This document shows positions 53,932 through 64,000 of a DNA stretch of 64,000 nt, piece by piece; within the stretch, counting starts at the first letter, position 1, and each line of letters starts with the position of its first letter. Source of the stretch: Gongronella butleri (lineage: Eukaryota; Mucoromycota; Mucoromycetes; Mucorales; Cunninghamellaceae); contig JAIWZP010000027.1 of the NCBI GenBank assembly GCA_025201375.1, positions 62,001 to 126,000 of the forward strand, read 5' to 3'. The position numbers were made by a program, and so were the translations under genes. Below the pieces are notes generated by a model that made no database searches, was not told the origin of the DNA, and saw only the letters and a list, made by a program, of their open reading frames with translations.

Positions 53932-56900
53932 GCTTTTTCTGATTCGTTGCCATCCATTTTGTAACTCGTTGGCTCACGCGCTCCGTTTGACAGGTCTGCA
54001 GGAAGACGATGCGCTGCGCGCCACTATTCGCAATCAATTCCTCGGCGCCATGGAGCGCGGCGAGCATATAAAGTCGGGGCAAAAGAGCCCGGGCCTTGCG
54101 TCGTCACCCACCAGCATGCGATCAAAGAGTTCCCAAGGTAAGCTGCGGTGACTGATTCTCGTGGCGCGACTTACGGATACGTGATCGCGTGATCCCGTCA
54201 CGCTTTTCTGATTTTTTTCTGATTTTTTTCAATTTTTTTTTTTTTTGCAAAGCTCTCGGCGCCAATACGCCACTGACGCGTGACGAGTTGCATGTGCTGC
54301 GGACAACGTCGAATGTGAATGACAATTTGTATCTGCCATGGATCGACAAGGATTTGCACGAGTTTTACTCTTGCGAGAACAAATTTTTGTATGTTTTCGT
54401 CATTTTTTGTCCATTGCACGTTGGCTGAATTACTTTTTTTTTATTTTCAGAGACAAGGATGGGTCGCTCAAGCTCTCCGAAAACCAGATGGCCAAGTTTG
54501 GCGGGTGGGTGCGTCCGTCCGAGATCATGAAGCAGCCCAAGATGATCCGTCTCATCTCGAGCACAAGCATCATCCAAGACATCGTGACCGATTGCTCCTT
54601 TGTCGCGTCGCTATGTGTCGCTGCAGCCTATGAGCGCAAATTCAAGAAGCAGGTGCGTGTCAATGGCTGCCATTTCCCAATCAAAACGCACAAAACTCAC
54701 ATTTTTCTCGATTTTCTAGCTCATCACCACGTGCATATACCCTCAAGACAAACACGGTCAGCCCTGCTACAATCCCAGCGGCAAATACGTGATCAAGCTG
54801 GTCTACAATGGCATTGCTCGCAAGGTACAAAGTGAAAAAGAAAGAAAAAGAGAAAAAAAAGTAAAAAAGACGCGTGAAGTCAATTGTTTTCTCGGCTCTT
54901 TTTCCTAGATTGGTACGGTCCACAACCATTTGGCTATGGTTAGCGCATGCTGCACTCGCCTCTTGCTGATTTTCTCTTTGTTTATAATATAGTGGTGGAT
55001 GATTTGCTGCCTGTGTCGCGTGAAGGCACGCTCATGTGCACGTTTTCCAACAACAAAGAGGAGTTGTGGCCAAGCTTGGTGGAAAAGGCGGTAAGCAAGC
55101 AAGCGCCAAAGATAAAAAAACGCGAGGAAAAGCGAGGAAAAAGGCAAAAAAAGCTGTTTTGTTTATATTTGCTCATTTTTTTTTTGTTTCGTAGTATATG
55201 AAGCTGATGGGCGGCTACGATTTTCCCGGGTCGTAAGTAACGCGTTGCACGCTTGTTGTGTGCGTGTGTGTCACGCCCCCTATAGCATCTCATGACGCTC
55301 ATTTTTCATCTCTTTTTATGAAATTAGCAATTCGGGCATTGATCTATAGTAAGTTGTGCCTGACAAGGGCAAGCGTGGTTCCTGAAGGGGTGGCATTAAC
55401 CATGTCTGTTTAGCTGTCTGACCGGGTGGATCCCTGATCACATTTTCATTCATGAGTAAGTGGAAAATTAGTTCGTCGCATCCCAGGGGAAGCGCGTCTT
55501 GGGCCTTTTTGGGCAAATTTCGCCAAGTTTGTCCTAATTCATTTTGTTCTCGTGTTCTTAGGAAACGCTTTGACGCAGACAATGTGTGGGCACGCATGCT
55601 GAATGGCGCAAAATATGGTAAAGTTAAAAAAAAATCGATGCAAGGCACTAAATGAGTTCATCTCCCATTTTTGTGCTAGGTGATGCGCTTATCACGATTG
55701 CCACGGGCCACATGACCGATGATGAAGCTGACAAGATGGGCCTCGTTCCAACGCACGCGTACGCCGTCATAGGTAAAGGACTGAAAAAAGCAAAAAGATG
55801 CCCTTTTCATGCAAAGAGGCAGATAAAGGGGGGCATGCAAGGCGCCAGCCAGTGATCCTTGCCTTTTTTGGACGCTTGTGCAGCCATGGGTCACGTCTTT
55901 TTTCTTATCGTATTCTCGGTTGCATAGACATCAAAGAGGCGATGGGGACGCGTTTCATGCAAGTAAAGAATCCTTGGAGCCACAAGAGGTGGTGCGGGCC
56001 GTACAGCCACATGGACCGCGAGCGGTGGACGCCTGATTTGATGAAGGCGCTCAATTACGACCCGGTCGCTGCCGAGGAGCATGATGACGGCATCTTTTGG
56101 ATCGATTATGAGTCCATGTGCGCCAACTTTACATCCATCCATATGAATTGGAATCCAGAACTCTTTACGCACCGCTACGTCGTCCACGCGTATGGAAACA
56201 ATGTTAGTTTGACTGGCGAATTGGGCTGCTCATCTCTCGTTTTTTTTCTTTTTTATATTTTGTCAATTTTCAGCGTTTGGCCCGAGGATCGCGGCCCCGA
56301 CAAGGACATTCTCAATCTTGGTAAGGCTCTCGAGAGGAAAGCAAGCGATTTCTCCCAATTGGACAGTTCTTGGGGCGCGTCGCGTCGCAATTCATTCTTT
56401 TTCTCATCTTTTTCTCTGTTTTGGAACAGGCTACAATCCGCAATTCAGTCTGACGGTGAATGTGCCCGACAAGAAGCCCGCGGCCGTGTGGATTTTGCTC
56501 TCCAAGCACATCATGGTCACGGAGGAGAACACGGATTATATCACTCTGCATATTTACAAAGATACCAATGGCGAGCGCGTCTATTACCCTGATGACCCAT
56601 TTAAAAAGGCAAGTCCAGATGAAAAAGGCATGGTGTCCCGAGACTTATTCTCCCTCATTCTTATCCATTTACAGGGAACCTACGTGAACAGCCCGCACAT
56701 CCTGGTAAAATTATAAAAAAAAAAAAGAAAGTGGACGCTCACCGCTCACGTGGCGTGTTTTTTTTTCTGCATTAGCTTCGATTCAATGCACCACCTGGGA
56801 CGAGCACCTACACGATTGTCGTGTCACAACACGAAAAAGTGCGGTCGTTGTATTTTACACTGAGATTTTACTCGTTGGCGCCCTTTTCGCTGGACGAGGC

Positions 56901-58615
56901 TGCCAATCGTTATATTTGTGAACAAAAGGTAAGCGCCTTTTGCACGAATTGCAATGGCGACTTGGTTTTCGTCAGGCACCCGCGCCATGCATCATGCAGC
57001 AGAATGTGGACTGATTATCTTGTTTTTGCGTGTTTTAGATTCAAGGGCAGTGGACCGAGCGGACGGCAGGCGGCAATGTGTGTCATGCGACCTTTTTGAA
57101 CAACCCACAGTGGAAGGTGTCGATCCCGCGGTCGCAGGATCCCATTGGATTGCTGTTGATGCTGGATGCACCGAAAAAATATGCCGTAAACCTCTTTCTC
57201 GTAGAAAGCGGGAAGCGCGTCGCAAGGTAAGACAATAGAAAAAAAAAAGGGGGTGTGACGAAACGACGACCGAGTGCATTGTATCACACCTCATGTCGTT
57301 TGCTGGTTCTTGCAATTGACGACAAATGTGCCTATTCTTAGCGTGGCAACGCACAGCATGCTGATGGGGTCTGGATCATATCGTCATGGTTTTTGCTACT
57401 ACGAAAAGGATGTGCTGCCAGGTAAAAATAGTAAAAAAAAAACCAACACAGTGGCCAGTTGAGGCGCAATGGCTCTTGCTTTTCTCGACTTTCCATTGAT
57501 CGCCTTTTTTTTTTTTTGGCCTCAGCGGGCGATTATACCTTGGTGGCCTCGACCTTTGAGGCCGATCTGGTGGGCGACTTTGATTTGACCGTGGCAAGCA
57601 GTGCACCGGTGGCCATTGAGCCGATCCCGGCCGAGGGCGCGGTAAAAGAAATGAGCAAAAAATGACAAAATTGACAAACTCAAGCCTATTTTTTATTTTT
57701 TCACTACTAGGGTATGTTTCCCAAAGTGCTGACGGGTGAATGGTAAGGCATTTGGCGCGTTGAGCCTTGAGATGCAGTGTCTAATTGGCCAATTAATGTA
57801 GGATTGCGGGATATAGCGCGATGGGCAATCCAGACCTGAAAAATTATGGAAAAAATCCGCGCTACACGCTGGAGGTGCGGGAACTGACAACAGTGCGGTA
57901 AGAAAAAACCAGCCTTCATTGGGTATAGCCAATTGTCGCGACTCTGACGCCCCGTCCATCCAACTTTCCGTGATTTCTAGCGTCCGATTGCAAGCCGACA
58001 AGATCGACCCTGTGCCGTCCATCAATGTCACCATCTACGAGAAGCATCCCACGCATCTTTGGGGCCGCGAGGTGGCCACCTCTGGCCCTTACACCAATGC
58101 AATTCAGGCAAGCAAAGCAAAAAAAAAAAAAAAAAAAAAAATTGGAAGAAAGGGGCACGAGCGAACGACAGCTCCCTCCAAAATCAGCCAATCACTTGCC
58201 GCGCAGCTTTTTTTTTATTCTTTGGTGACACTAATCATTGGGATAAATTTTAGGGTGTGACAACTGGCGACGTGATTCTCAATCAAAACGAAACGGGTAA
58301 GTTTTTTAATATACCAATAAGGTTAAAAGCGAAAGAAAATCAGCGCTGCCGTTTGTGTGGCGGGGGTGCCATGCAAATGTGCGGGTTTGTGCAACGTGAG
58401 GCAATTGGGGGGGGGAGGCATAGAAAAACAAGGGACGAATTCTTACTTTTTTTTTTTCTGCGTCTTTCCGACCTGTTCTATGCTTTTTTTTTTTTTTTTT
58501 TTGGAAAAAAAAAGGCTATACCATTGTGTTTGCAACGCACGACAAGGACATCACGGGCGAATTCACGGCGTACATTTACAGCGACCGACCTATCAAGGTC
58601 ACCAAGGACAGATAG
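52923..58615 (+). CDS. palB: Calpain-like cysteine protease PalB/Rim13 (CAPN7 type), 28 coding exons
   Basis: Exons: 52923..53024,53158..53179,53307..53683,53794..53896,53994..54137,54253..54388,54451..54652,54720..54824,54909..54912,54993..55090,55195..55232,55328..55348,55414..55455,55562..55617,55680..55772,55928..56189,56274..56320,56430..56608,56675..56704,56776..56928,57039..57226,57342..57421,57526..57641,57711..57742,57802..57897,57981..58107,58254..58296,58515..58615; 998 aa, phases continuous. Two MIT-like helical regions (about 1-75 and 165-225) precede the CysPc domain with catalytic Cys343 (TDCSFVAS), His509 ([10 protein letters not shown]) and Asn529 ([10 protein letters not shown]). 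Two C2-like domain III copies follow (for example [10 protein letters not shown], then GYTIVFATH). PalB acts at ESCRT-III to process the pH-response factor PacC/Rim101. Exon 9 is a 4-nt microexon. Introns 18 and 26 have GC donors. Confidence 0.92.
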
Positions 58616-59343
58616 ATTTTGCAATTTTAAACATTAAATCCCATTTTTTTTTTCATCGCAATGGCTTGTCAATGACGCGTTGCAATTGCTCTGAGCGCGT
58701 CGTTGCACCTGCCCCCACCATCACCACAAATTGGGAAGCGACGAGGGGGAGCAGATCAGCCTCAATTATGCTTTTTTTATTGGATTGGGATGGCAAGCAC
58801 GCCTTGAACTTCCTGAATGAACCAGGGAATAAAGGCACGTGCCAATTGGCAGAGAATGAGAGAGATCAAAAAAGGCTTGTATTGTATCGACAAGGCATAG
58901 TGTCAGAGAAATCAGGTGCACCATAGATGCGAAATGAAGAAATTTGCGCATCGAGGCATAAACTTGACAACTTTTGATCTTTTTAGCAAAGTGCTCGATG
59001 TGCATGTGATGCAAGCAGTGACGGAGGACCCGCGATGATGGCACCAGCGATAAGGCTCTTGCTCTCTCCGCCACCACCACCCCCCACAGCCCTGCCAAAA
59101 AAAAAACAAAAAATAAAAGCGCTGTTGTTCCAAATTTTCTATTCTTGAATTGTTGGCTAAGCCGAATGCAGCAACAAATTCATAGCCCGCTGTCAGAGAG
59201 AGTTCTATTTTTTATGGACTCCCCCTTCCCGATTTCCAATCTCTCTTTTTCTTGTTCTTTTTTTTTTTTTTGTTTCGTTGCTCTTTTTCTTCCCCCTCCC
59301 CTTTTTTTCTGTTGCCCACCCGCATCTCTTTTCGCTTCAGGAA
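58616..59343. other. Intergenic region, no gene seen
   Basis: The region spans the palB 3' end to the secreted-protein start. About 59235-59335 is C/T-rich and leads into the ATG at 59344, like other leaders in the window. Confidence 0.45.
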
Positions 59344-60306
59344 ATGAATAGGGCTGTTTTCCGCCTAGGGTTGATCCTTGGTGCGCTTCTCGCATGCATC
59401 CATGCGCTACCTGTGGAACCTCAGGCGCCATTTCGGCCATTTGCCAGCAGCCACAGCACCGACCGTCTTGGCGCGCCTACTATGGATGCTGCCGACGACA
59501 ATGGAGCTATTTCCGCTGCTGCAGCAAAGACCATCAGCAAAGAGACACTTTTTCATCATGCAAATGTCGATGTGCACCGATTTGTCAGTCTTCTTGCATC
59601 GCATGTTGTCGTCGAGCATCTTGATAGCGCGGCCAGTGTGCTTGCCAAGCATCTGTCTGTCCAAATCCAGGATGCTGTGCAATTGTCGTCGGACCCGCTC
59701 GCTGTGCACCCACCGACCATGATTTTGGCGTCCGATTGGGTGAATGACCAGGTCGATGTCCGTCTTTTGCACGAGCAATTGCGCGGGGCCGTCGGCTCTT
59801 ATGTGCAAGACCAGATGCCGCATCTGTGGAACAGGCACAGCGCCGCGGCTGCGCTCAACATCACACCATTACACGACACAATGACCGCGACGCTGGTTGA
59901 CTATTGCCCGCCCATCGATTCCGAGTCCACATCGGCCGTCATCACGTACGCGTGTCTTTCGGAGCACGCCGTCGCGTTTCTGTCGTCCATGGATGATTAT
60001 ATGAAGGACCATTTGCACAACACGCTCACGCGACTTGTGCAAACCGACATTCCAACCCTCTTGACCATGGCCAATCACCATGTCGATGCCATCCTGCAAC
60101 ATTTCAACATGTATTTGTTGCCACCACACACACAGCTCCACTTCAATTTCATGTCATTGCAAGATCAGATCCAAACGTGGGCATCTTCCTCCAATATCAA
60201 CCAGGTCCTCGACACCATTGCCTCCAGCGAGACCAATTCCGATGCCCTTATCGTGTCCATTTCGCATTACGCCATGCAAGCAAGAACCACTGCTGACGAC
60301 GATTGA
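59344..60306 (+). CDS. Secreted protein of unknown function
   Basis: The single-exon frame of 320 aa begins with a clear signal peptide (NRAVFRLGLILGALLACIHA), with a likely cut near Ala21. The mature protein is helical in appearance, rich in Ala, His, Ser and Leu, with only two cysteines (in VDYCPP and ITYACL) that could form one disulfide, and an N-glycosylation sequon (NIT). There is no transmembrane segment, GPI signal or recognisable domain. The lack of introns contrasts with its neighbours. A C/T-rich leader precedes it and another C/T-rich tract follows. I do not recognise the family. Confidence 0.75.
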   Translation: MNRAVFRLGLILGALLACIHALPVEPQAPFRPFASSHSTDRLGAPTMDAADDNGAISAAAAKTISKETLFHHANVDVHRFVSLLASHVVVEHLDSAASVLAKHLSVQIQDAVQLSSDPLAVHPPTMILASDWVNDQVDVRLLHEQLRGAVGSYVQDQMPHLWNRHSAAAALNITPLHDTMTATLVDYCPPIDSESTSAVITYACLSEHAVAFLSSMDDYMKDHLHNTLTRLVQTDIPTLLTMANHHVDAILQHFNMYLLPPHTQLHFNFMSLQDQIQTWASSSNINQVLDTIASSETNSDALIVSISHYAMQARTTADDD

Positions 60307-61027
60307 AATCGCCGTTTTTCCCTTCCCTTTTCCGCCTTTTCCGCCTCTTTTTTTCGCCTTTTTTCTCTCTTTCTCTCTCTCTTGTACATATGCACCCTGT
60401 TTTTTTCACGAGCATGCGCCTCATCCATTCCTTCATTAGCATCACTTTGCATCTCCCTGTTGTAGTTATCCCTTCTCTCCGCTCATTTGTCTCACTTGTC
60501 ATGGTCCTGATTAGGCGATGCCCTGTGTCACGACCAGCCCTGCTTCGCGCAATCCGTTTTCCCCTTTTGTTTCCGTTTAACCCGTCATCCTTGACTTGTC
60601 GTTTTTGCATCTCCATGTATACCCACCCCTTTTTTGAATAAACCCATGTTCTTTCATTTTACCAGCAGAAAAAGCACGCAAATTTTCTTTTTTGTTGCCC
60701 CTGACACGCGTGGTGCCCTTGCATCGCACGTCGATCTTTTCAAATTGCGCAGTTCGATGTTGATTAACGTGTTTCCTAATCAAGCAATCATCAATGCACT
60801 CAAAAAAAAAAAGAGCTCAATCAAGAAAACCGTGCATTTTTGATATTTTTGTGGTTTTATTTGCAACTGCCCAAGATGGATCAGGGTCAAAAAGAAACAC
60901 AAAACAACGAGTGGGACAAAAAAATCAGGGAGGAAGATGTCTACAATGTGGTGTGGCCATAAAAAAAAAAACGAGAAATAAATAGTACAAAAGGGGGGGG
61001 GAGGGGCGCGTTTTGCGTGCCATTATT
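60307..61027. other. Convergent intergenic region
   Basis: This is the 3' flank of the secreted-protein gene (+) and the NUDT19-like gene (-). It is C/T-rich at 60315-60390, has an AATAAA near 60638, and A runs near 60800 and 60960. No gene is seen. Confidence 0.45.
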
Positions 61028-62505
61028 TCACAGATTTGCCGAGAGCAATTCCTGAATTTTGATGTTGGAAAAGACGCAGAATTCCTGCATCTTGCCCTTA
61101 AAGTACACGCGATGGCGGTGCTGGGGCTGGACGAGCTTGTTTGACCATGGAACGAGGTCATTCTGCGCGTCTGTGTCGTCCATCGTGTACCGCGCGTCAC
61201 CAGGGTACACCAAGAATCCGTCGTACCCGTTTTTCTTCCAGTCGCGCTCGTCCGTCGCCAAGTCCGCGTCATCATTGCCGGCCATAAAGTGGAATTGAGG
61301 CCGGATCGTGATTGGCAGGCCGGACAATGGCATGCGCACCGTGCCAAGGCCAATGGATCCCAGGTCGCCGTGATGGCGCACCTTGTCCATCAAGTGCAGC
61401 GTGTACCATTGTGGTGGGAACAGAACAATCTTTTTGGCTTCGTAATTGGCGAGTGCTAATGAAGGAAAAAAAAAAATAGGAACATGAGCTTTTTTTTTTT
61501 TTTTTTTTTTTTTTTGCTTTTGTTTACGCACCTTCCGATGGCTTGAACCAGTCAAAGCGGACAGTCTCCTTTCCGTCGGCGGCCACTTTTGATGTTTCAT
61601 TGATCTTGTCGTCCACAGCCGTGGGCAACACGGTCAAGAAAAAGAGGGTATTGAAGCGCTTCTTTTCCATGGCGGGCGTGATCCAATTGGCGACGGGGAT
61701 CAGCTTGTCGACGGCGGGCACCAGCTTGTACTGCTCGCACATTTGCTTAAACAGCGTCGCGTCGTCGTGCACGCGATGTTTCCACGTGTCAAGATCCAAT
61801 TCTTGCACGGTGTGCGCTGGTGGGTGTGTCAGCAGCAGACCAGACTCCTCAAATGTCTCGCGGATCGCACAGATCTTGTGTGTGAGCCTGGCCAACAAGC
61901 GGGAAAAATCGATTACCCGCTCGAGCTGTGCCTCCTTTTTTTTTTCTTTTTTCTTTCTTTTTTGCTCCTTTCACGTGTTCTTTACATGGAATCCGAGGAC
62001 GTGGTGTCCTTGAGCATGTCGCGCCACAGGGGTGCCGCGTCTTCCTTGTCAACAACACCACCAGGGTACGCGTACGCGTGCGAAAAGCTGCTTCGCCCAT
62101 TTCTGTATCCAAAAACAAGGCATTGAGCATTATTTACTGCCCGATGCATCGCGGTGTCGTCTTCTTTCACTGTACCTCTTCATCATTAGCACACGATAGT
62201 CGGCGTCTGCGTGCGTCTTGCCAGCAAGAGGCGCGGCAATAATCAAACTACAACAAAAAGTGCCTGTGTGAGAGGCTGCGGTCGTATGACTCTGCCGTTT
62301 CCACGGGTCCCTTTACGTCGCAGAGGGGCGAATACTGAGCTTGGGAGCGGTGGTCGTCATGTAGGAACGTCTGGACACTGAAAAGAAGAAAAAAAAAGAA
62401 AAGTAGGAAGGAAAAGGAAAAGAGAAACAAAGAGACGTGAGGCGCTGCAGAGAGCCACGATAGCGTTTGACTAAGCTATTTACCCACAGCAGCAAGCCGT
62501 GACAT
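61028..62505 (-). CDS. NUDT19: Nudix hydrolase of the NUDT19 type (acyl-CoA diphosphatase)
   Basis: The model is complement(join(61028..61455,61532..61887,61986..62102,62176..62247,62317..62377,62484..62505)), 351 aa, first coding exon 22 nt. The N-terminus MSRLAAVVSRRSYMTTT could direct import into mitochondria. TLIIAAPLAG and DYRVLMMKR precede RNGRSSFSHAYAYPGGVVD, then the Nudix core AIRETFEESGLLL (R100-G107) after a family-typical insertion. ANWITPAMEKKRFNTLFFL and a C-terminal half with PQWYTLHLM complete the NUDT19/RP2p pattern. Mammalian NUDT19 is a peroxisomal CoA diphosphatase. The C-terminus here (SANL) is a weak match to the SKL type, so localisation is open. Confidence 0.88.
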
Positions 62506-62948
62506 ATGGTTTGGAAAAAAAAAATGGGGAAAAAGAGGGGTGACGGACGGTCAAATCCGTGTGAAAAATATTTAGGCGCTCAATTCAGGGGTCCAGTCCG
62601 AATTCGGCGCGCAAGCATTGGCACACCGACACAGTGTGATCACACCAACAAAGGCGAGACGCGTCGCCATTTATCAAAAGAACCCAAAGAACCGAGGACG
62701 CGGCTAAAAATATAGTACAAAAAAAGCAATAAAAACGCGCAAAAAAACACGCTGATCCGGCCCATTGAGATCTGACCGCGCTTCGCCTCTCCGCCTCCTT
62801 CCTTTTCTCAATTGCAGAGTGCGATTTATTCGTGCCTCACGCCTCCATTTCTTATTGACACATGGATGACGGTGCTTTTTTGATGATATACCCCAAAAAA
62901 AGTACAAAGAGATGGTTTTAATTTTTAAAAAAGTACAGAATCTAGAAT
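62506..62948. other. Intergenic region, no gene seen
   Basis: This lies upstream of the NUDT19-like gene and downstream of the acyl-CoA oxidase stop. It has short A runs and no recognisable coding sequence. Confidence 0.4.
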
Positions 62949-64000
62949 CTAAAGCTTGGATGGGGTCTTGGGATTGGCGTCGTAGCCACGCAGGCGCGCG
63001 ATGCCCTGGGCATCGACATGCCAATTGGCATTGCCCGCATGAATGAGGGGTTTAAAGTAGTCGTCGTAGCCATCGACCACAGAAACATGGTTCAGAGGCT
63101 CTTGCTCGGCCATCTGGGTCAGGCGCTCATACACGCGGCCGTCGGACGCACCTAGAGCCGAATTGAGCAGATAGTCGGGGAAATCGAACGCGTCCACGAG
63201 CGCGACAGCATTGGGGCGCACGCGCTTGAGTGTGAGGATGACCTGCTTCTTGAGCAGGCTGGCCTGTGCGGGCGAGACGAAGCCAGATGTCAAAACGTCG
63301 GCTGCTTCCTGTTCAAGCGTGGTGAGCGCGTAAAGCAAGGCGACATCGGCCAAAGATGTGCGCAGGATCTCATCGTTGCTACCAAACACGCCCTGGAAAA
63401 AATTGGACACCATGATCAACTGGCAATGCGCGCGGCTGATGCGATACACCTCGACGAGCATGTCATTCCACGAAGTCTTGTCCACGTCAATCGCATGCAC
63501 CGCTTGCTCAATCATAAATGCGACGCGGTTCTTGAAGATGGACAGCAATGTCTCGGGATTGAGCCAGTCCTCCAGGGACGCCACCGTGCACCGCGATTGA
63601 GGGCTCGCAAGGTAATCACTGATGTATCGTGCCGAGAAATTGACCTGTTTGGCCTTTTCTGACATCTTGCCCGCACGCAGATTCCGATACGTCTTGAGCA
63701 GGTAGCGCGTCGTCTGCTGCGTCAGCAAATAGTTGTCACCTTCCCACTATAAGAAAGCATGTCAGACACGTCAATTCCGCTTTTTTTTTTTTTGATTTTT
63801 TTTGATTTTTTTTGATTTTTTTTGACGTTTTTTGACTTTTTCTTTTTTTTACCGTGGCCTTTGGCAGGTAATCTTGGTAAAACTGGCCGAGGCCAGATGA
63901 GAGGAGATAGCCATGGCCACCACAGGCACGGCGGGACTCTTCAATGGCGGCGACAGCCATTGTCGTTGTCAAGGACTTTAGACCCGAGGAAGACGCGTGC
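62949..64000 (-). CDS. POX1: Acyl-CoA oxidase, C-terminal part (gene continues beyond the window)
   Basis: The visible part is complement(join(62949..63746,63853..>64000)), about 314 C-terminal residues. The edge exon reads SSGLKSLTTTMAVAAIEESRRACGGHGYLLSSGLGQFYQDYLPKAT and joins WEGDNYLLTQQTTRYLLKTYR in the next exon, the highly conserved C-terminal block of acyl-CoA oxidases. The protein ends PSKL, a peroxisomal targeting signal type 1. The enzyme catalyses the first, H2O2-producing step of peroxisomal beta-oxidation with FAD. The N-terminal half and start lie past the right edge. The intron (63747-63852) has a repeated T-run/GA pattern. Confidence 0.93.

Overview
The window is nuclear DNA of a filamentous, early-diverging fungus, most likely Mucoromycota. 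This is inferred from gene content, not from a database match. The evidence is intron-dense genes with short GT-AG introns, a fungal-type PP1 regulator (REG1/HEX2 type), the calpain PalB/Rim13, the vacuolar protease inhibitor Pbi2 and class V myosin. These occur beside genes that most Dikarya lack: a propionyl-CoA carboxylase beta chain and a LisH-Q-rich-WD40 protein with LEUNIG-like architecture. Introns and flanks are full of A/T homopolymers of 10-30 bases. I rebuilt exon chains by hand from splice consensus, phase continuity and family similarity. Homopolymer runs may leave a one-base uncertainty in a few boundaries.

Layout. 0.3-15.8 kb: REG1-like PP1 regulator (-), mitochondrial enoyl reductase ETR1 (+), a small four-CxxC protein (+), the LEUNIG-like corepressor (-), a small GPI-anchor-type serine-rich protein (-) and glutamate 5-kinase (+). 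15.8-17.5 kb: a gene-free block with a dispersed repeat. 17.5-27.5 kb: TBC RabGAP (-), a small Cys-rich type I membrane protein (+) and a 13-exon class V myosin (-). 27.5-33.3 kb: a 5.8-kb gene desert holding two more copies of the repeat family, a 21-bp minisatellite, a dyad-containing array and many TACTGTA/TACAGTA motifs. 33.3-43.3 kb: PCC beta chain (-), signal peptide peptidase (+), PAF1 (-), tRNA-Arg(CCU) (-), a DMAC1/DUF4536-like protein (+), an R3HCC1-like RRM protein (+) and cytochrome c (-). 43.3-50.7 kb: a tandem duplication of a class C beta-lactamase/LACTB-like gene together with its 3' flank. 50.7-64 kb: Pbi2-type inhibitor (-), glycine cleavage H protein (+), the 28-exon calpain PalB (+), a secreted orphan (+), a NUDT19-like hydrolase (-) and the 3' end of an acyl-CoA oxidase (-, cut by the window edge).

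There is no operon-like arrangement. Functional themes are mitochondrial and peroxisomal acyl metabolism (ETR1, PCC beta, ACOX, NUDT19, H protein, cytochrome c, DMAC1-like) and membrane trafficking or signalling (TBC GAP, myosin V, PalB, SPP). Several neighbours are divergent pairs sharing 0.2-0.6 kb upstream regions: REG1/ETR1, GPI protein/PRO1, TBC/Cys-rich, PCCB/SPP and PBI2/GCV3. The most unusual features are gene-structure oddities (a 4-nt internal microexon, a 4-nt first coding exon, three GC-AG introns, an in-frame 81-nt intron) and the repeat-filled desert.
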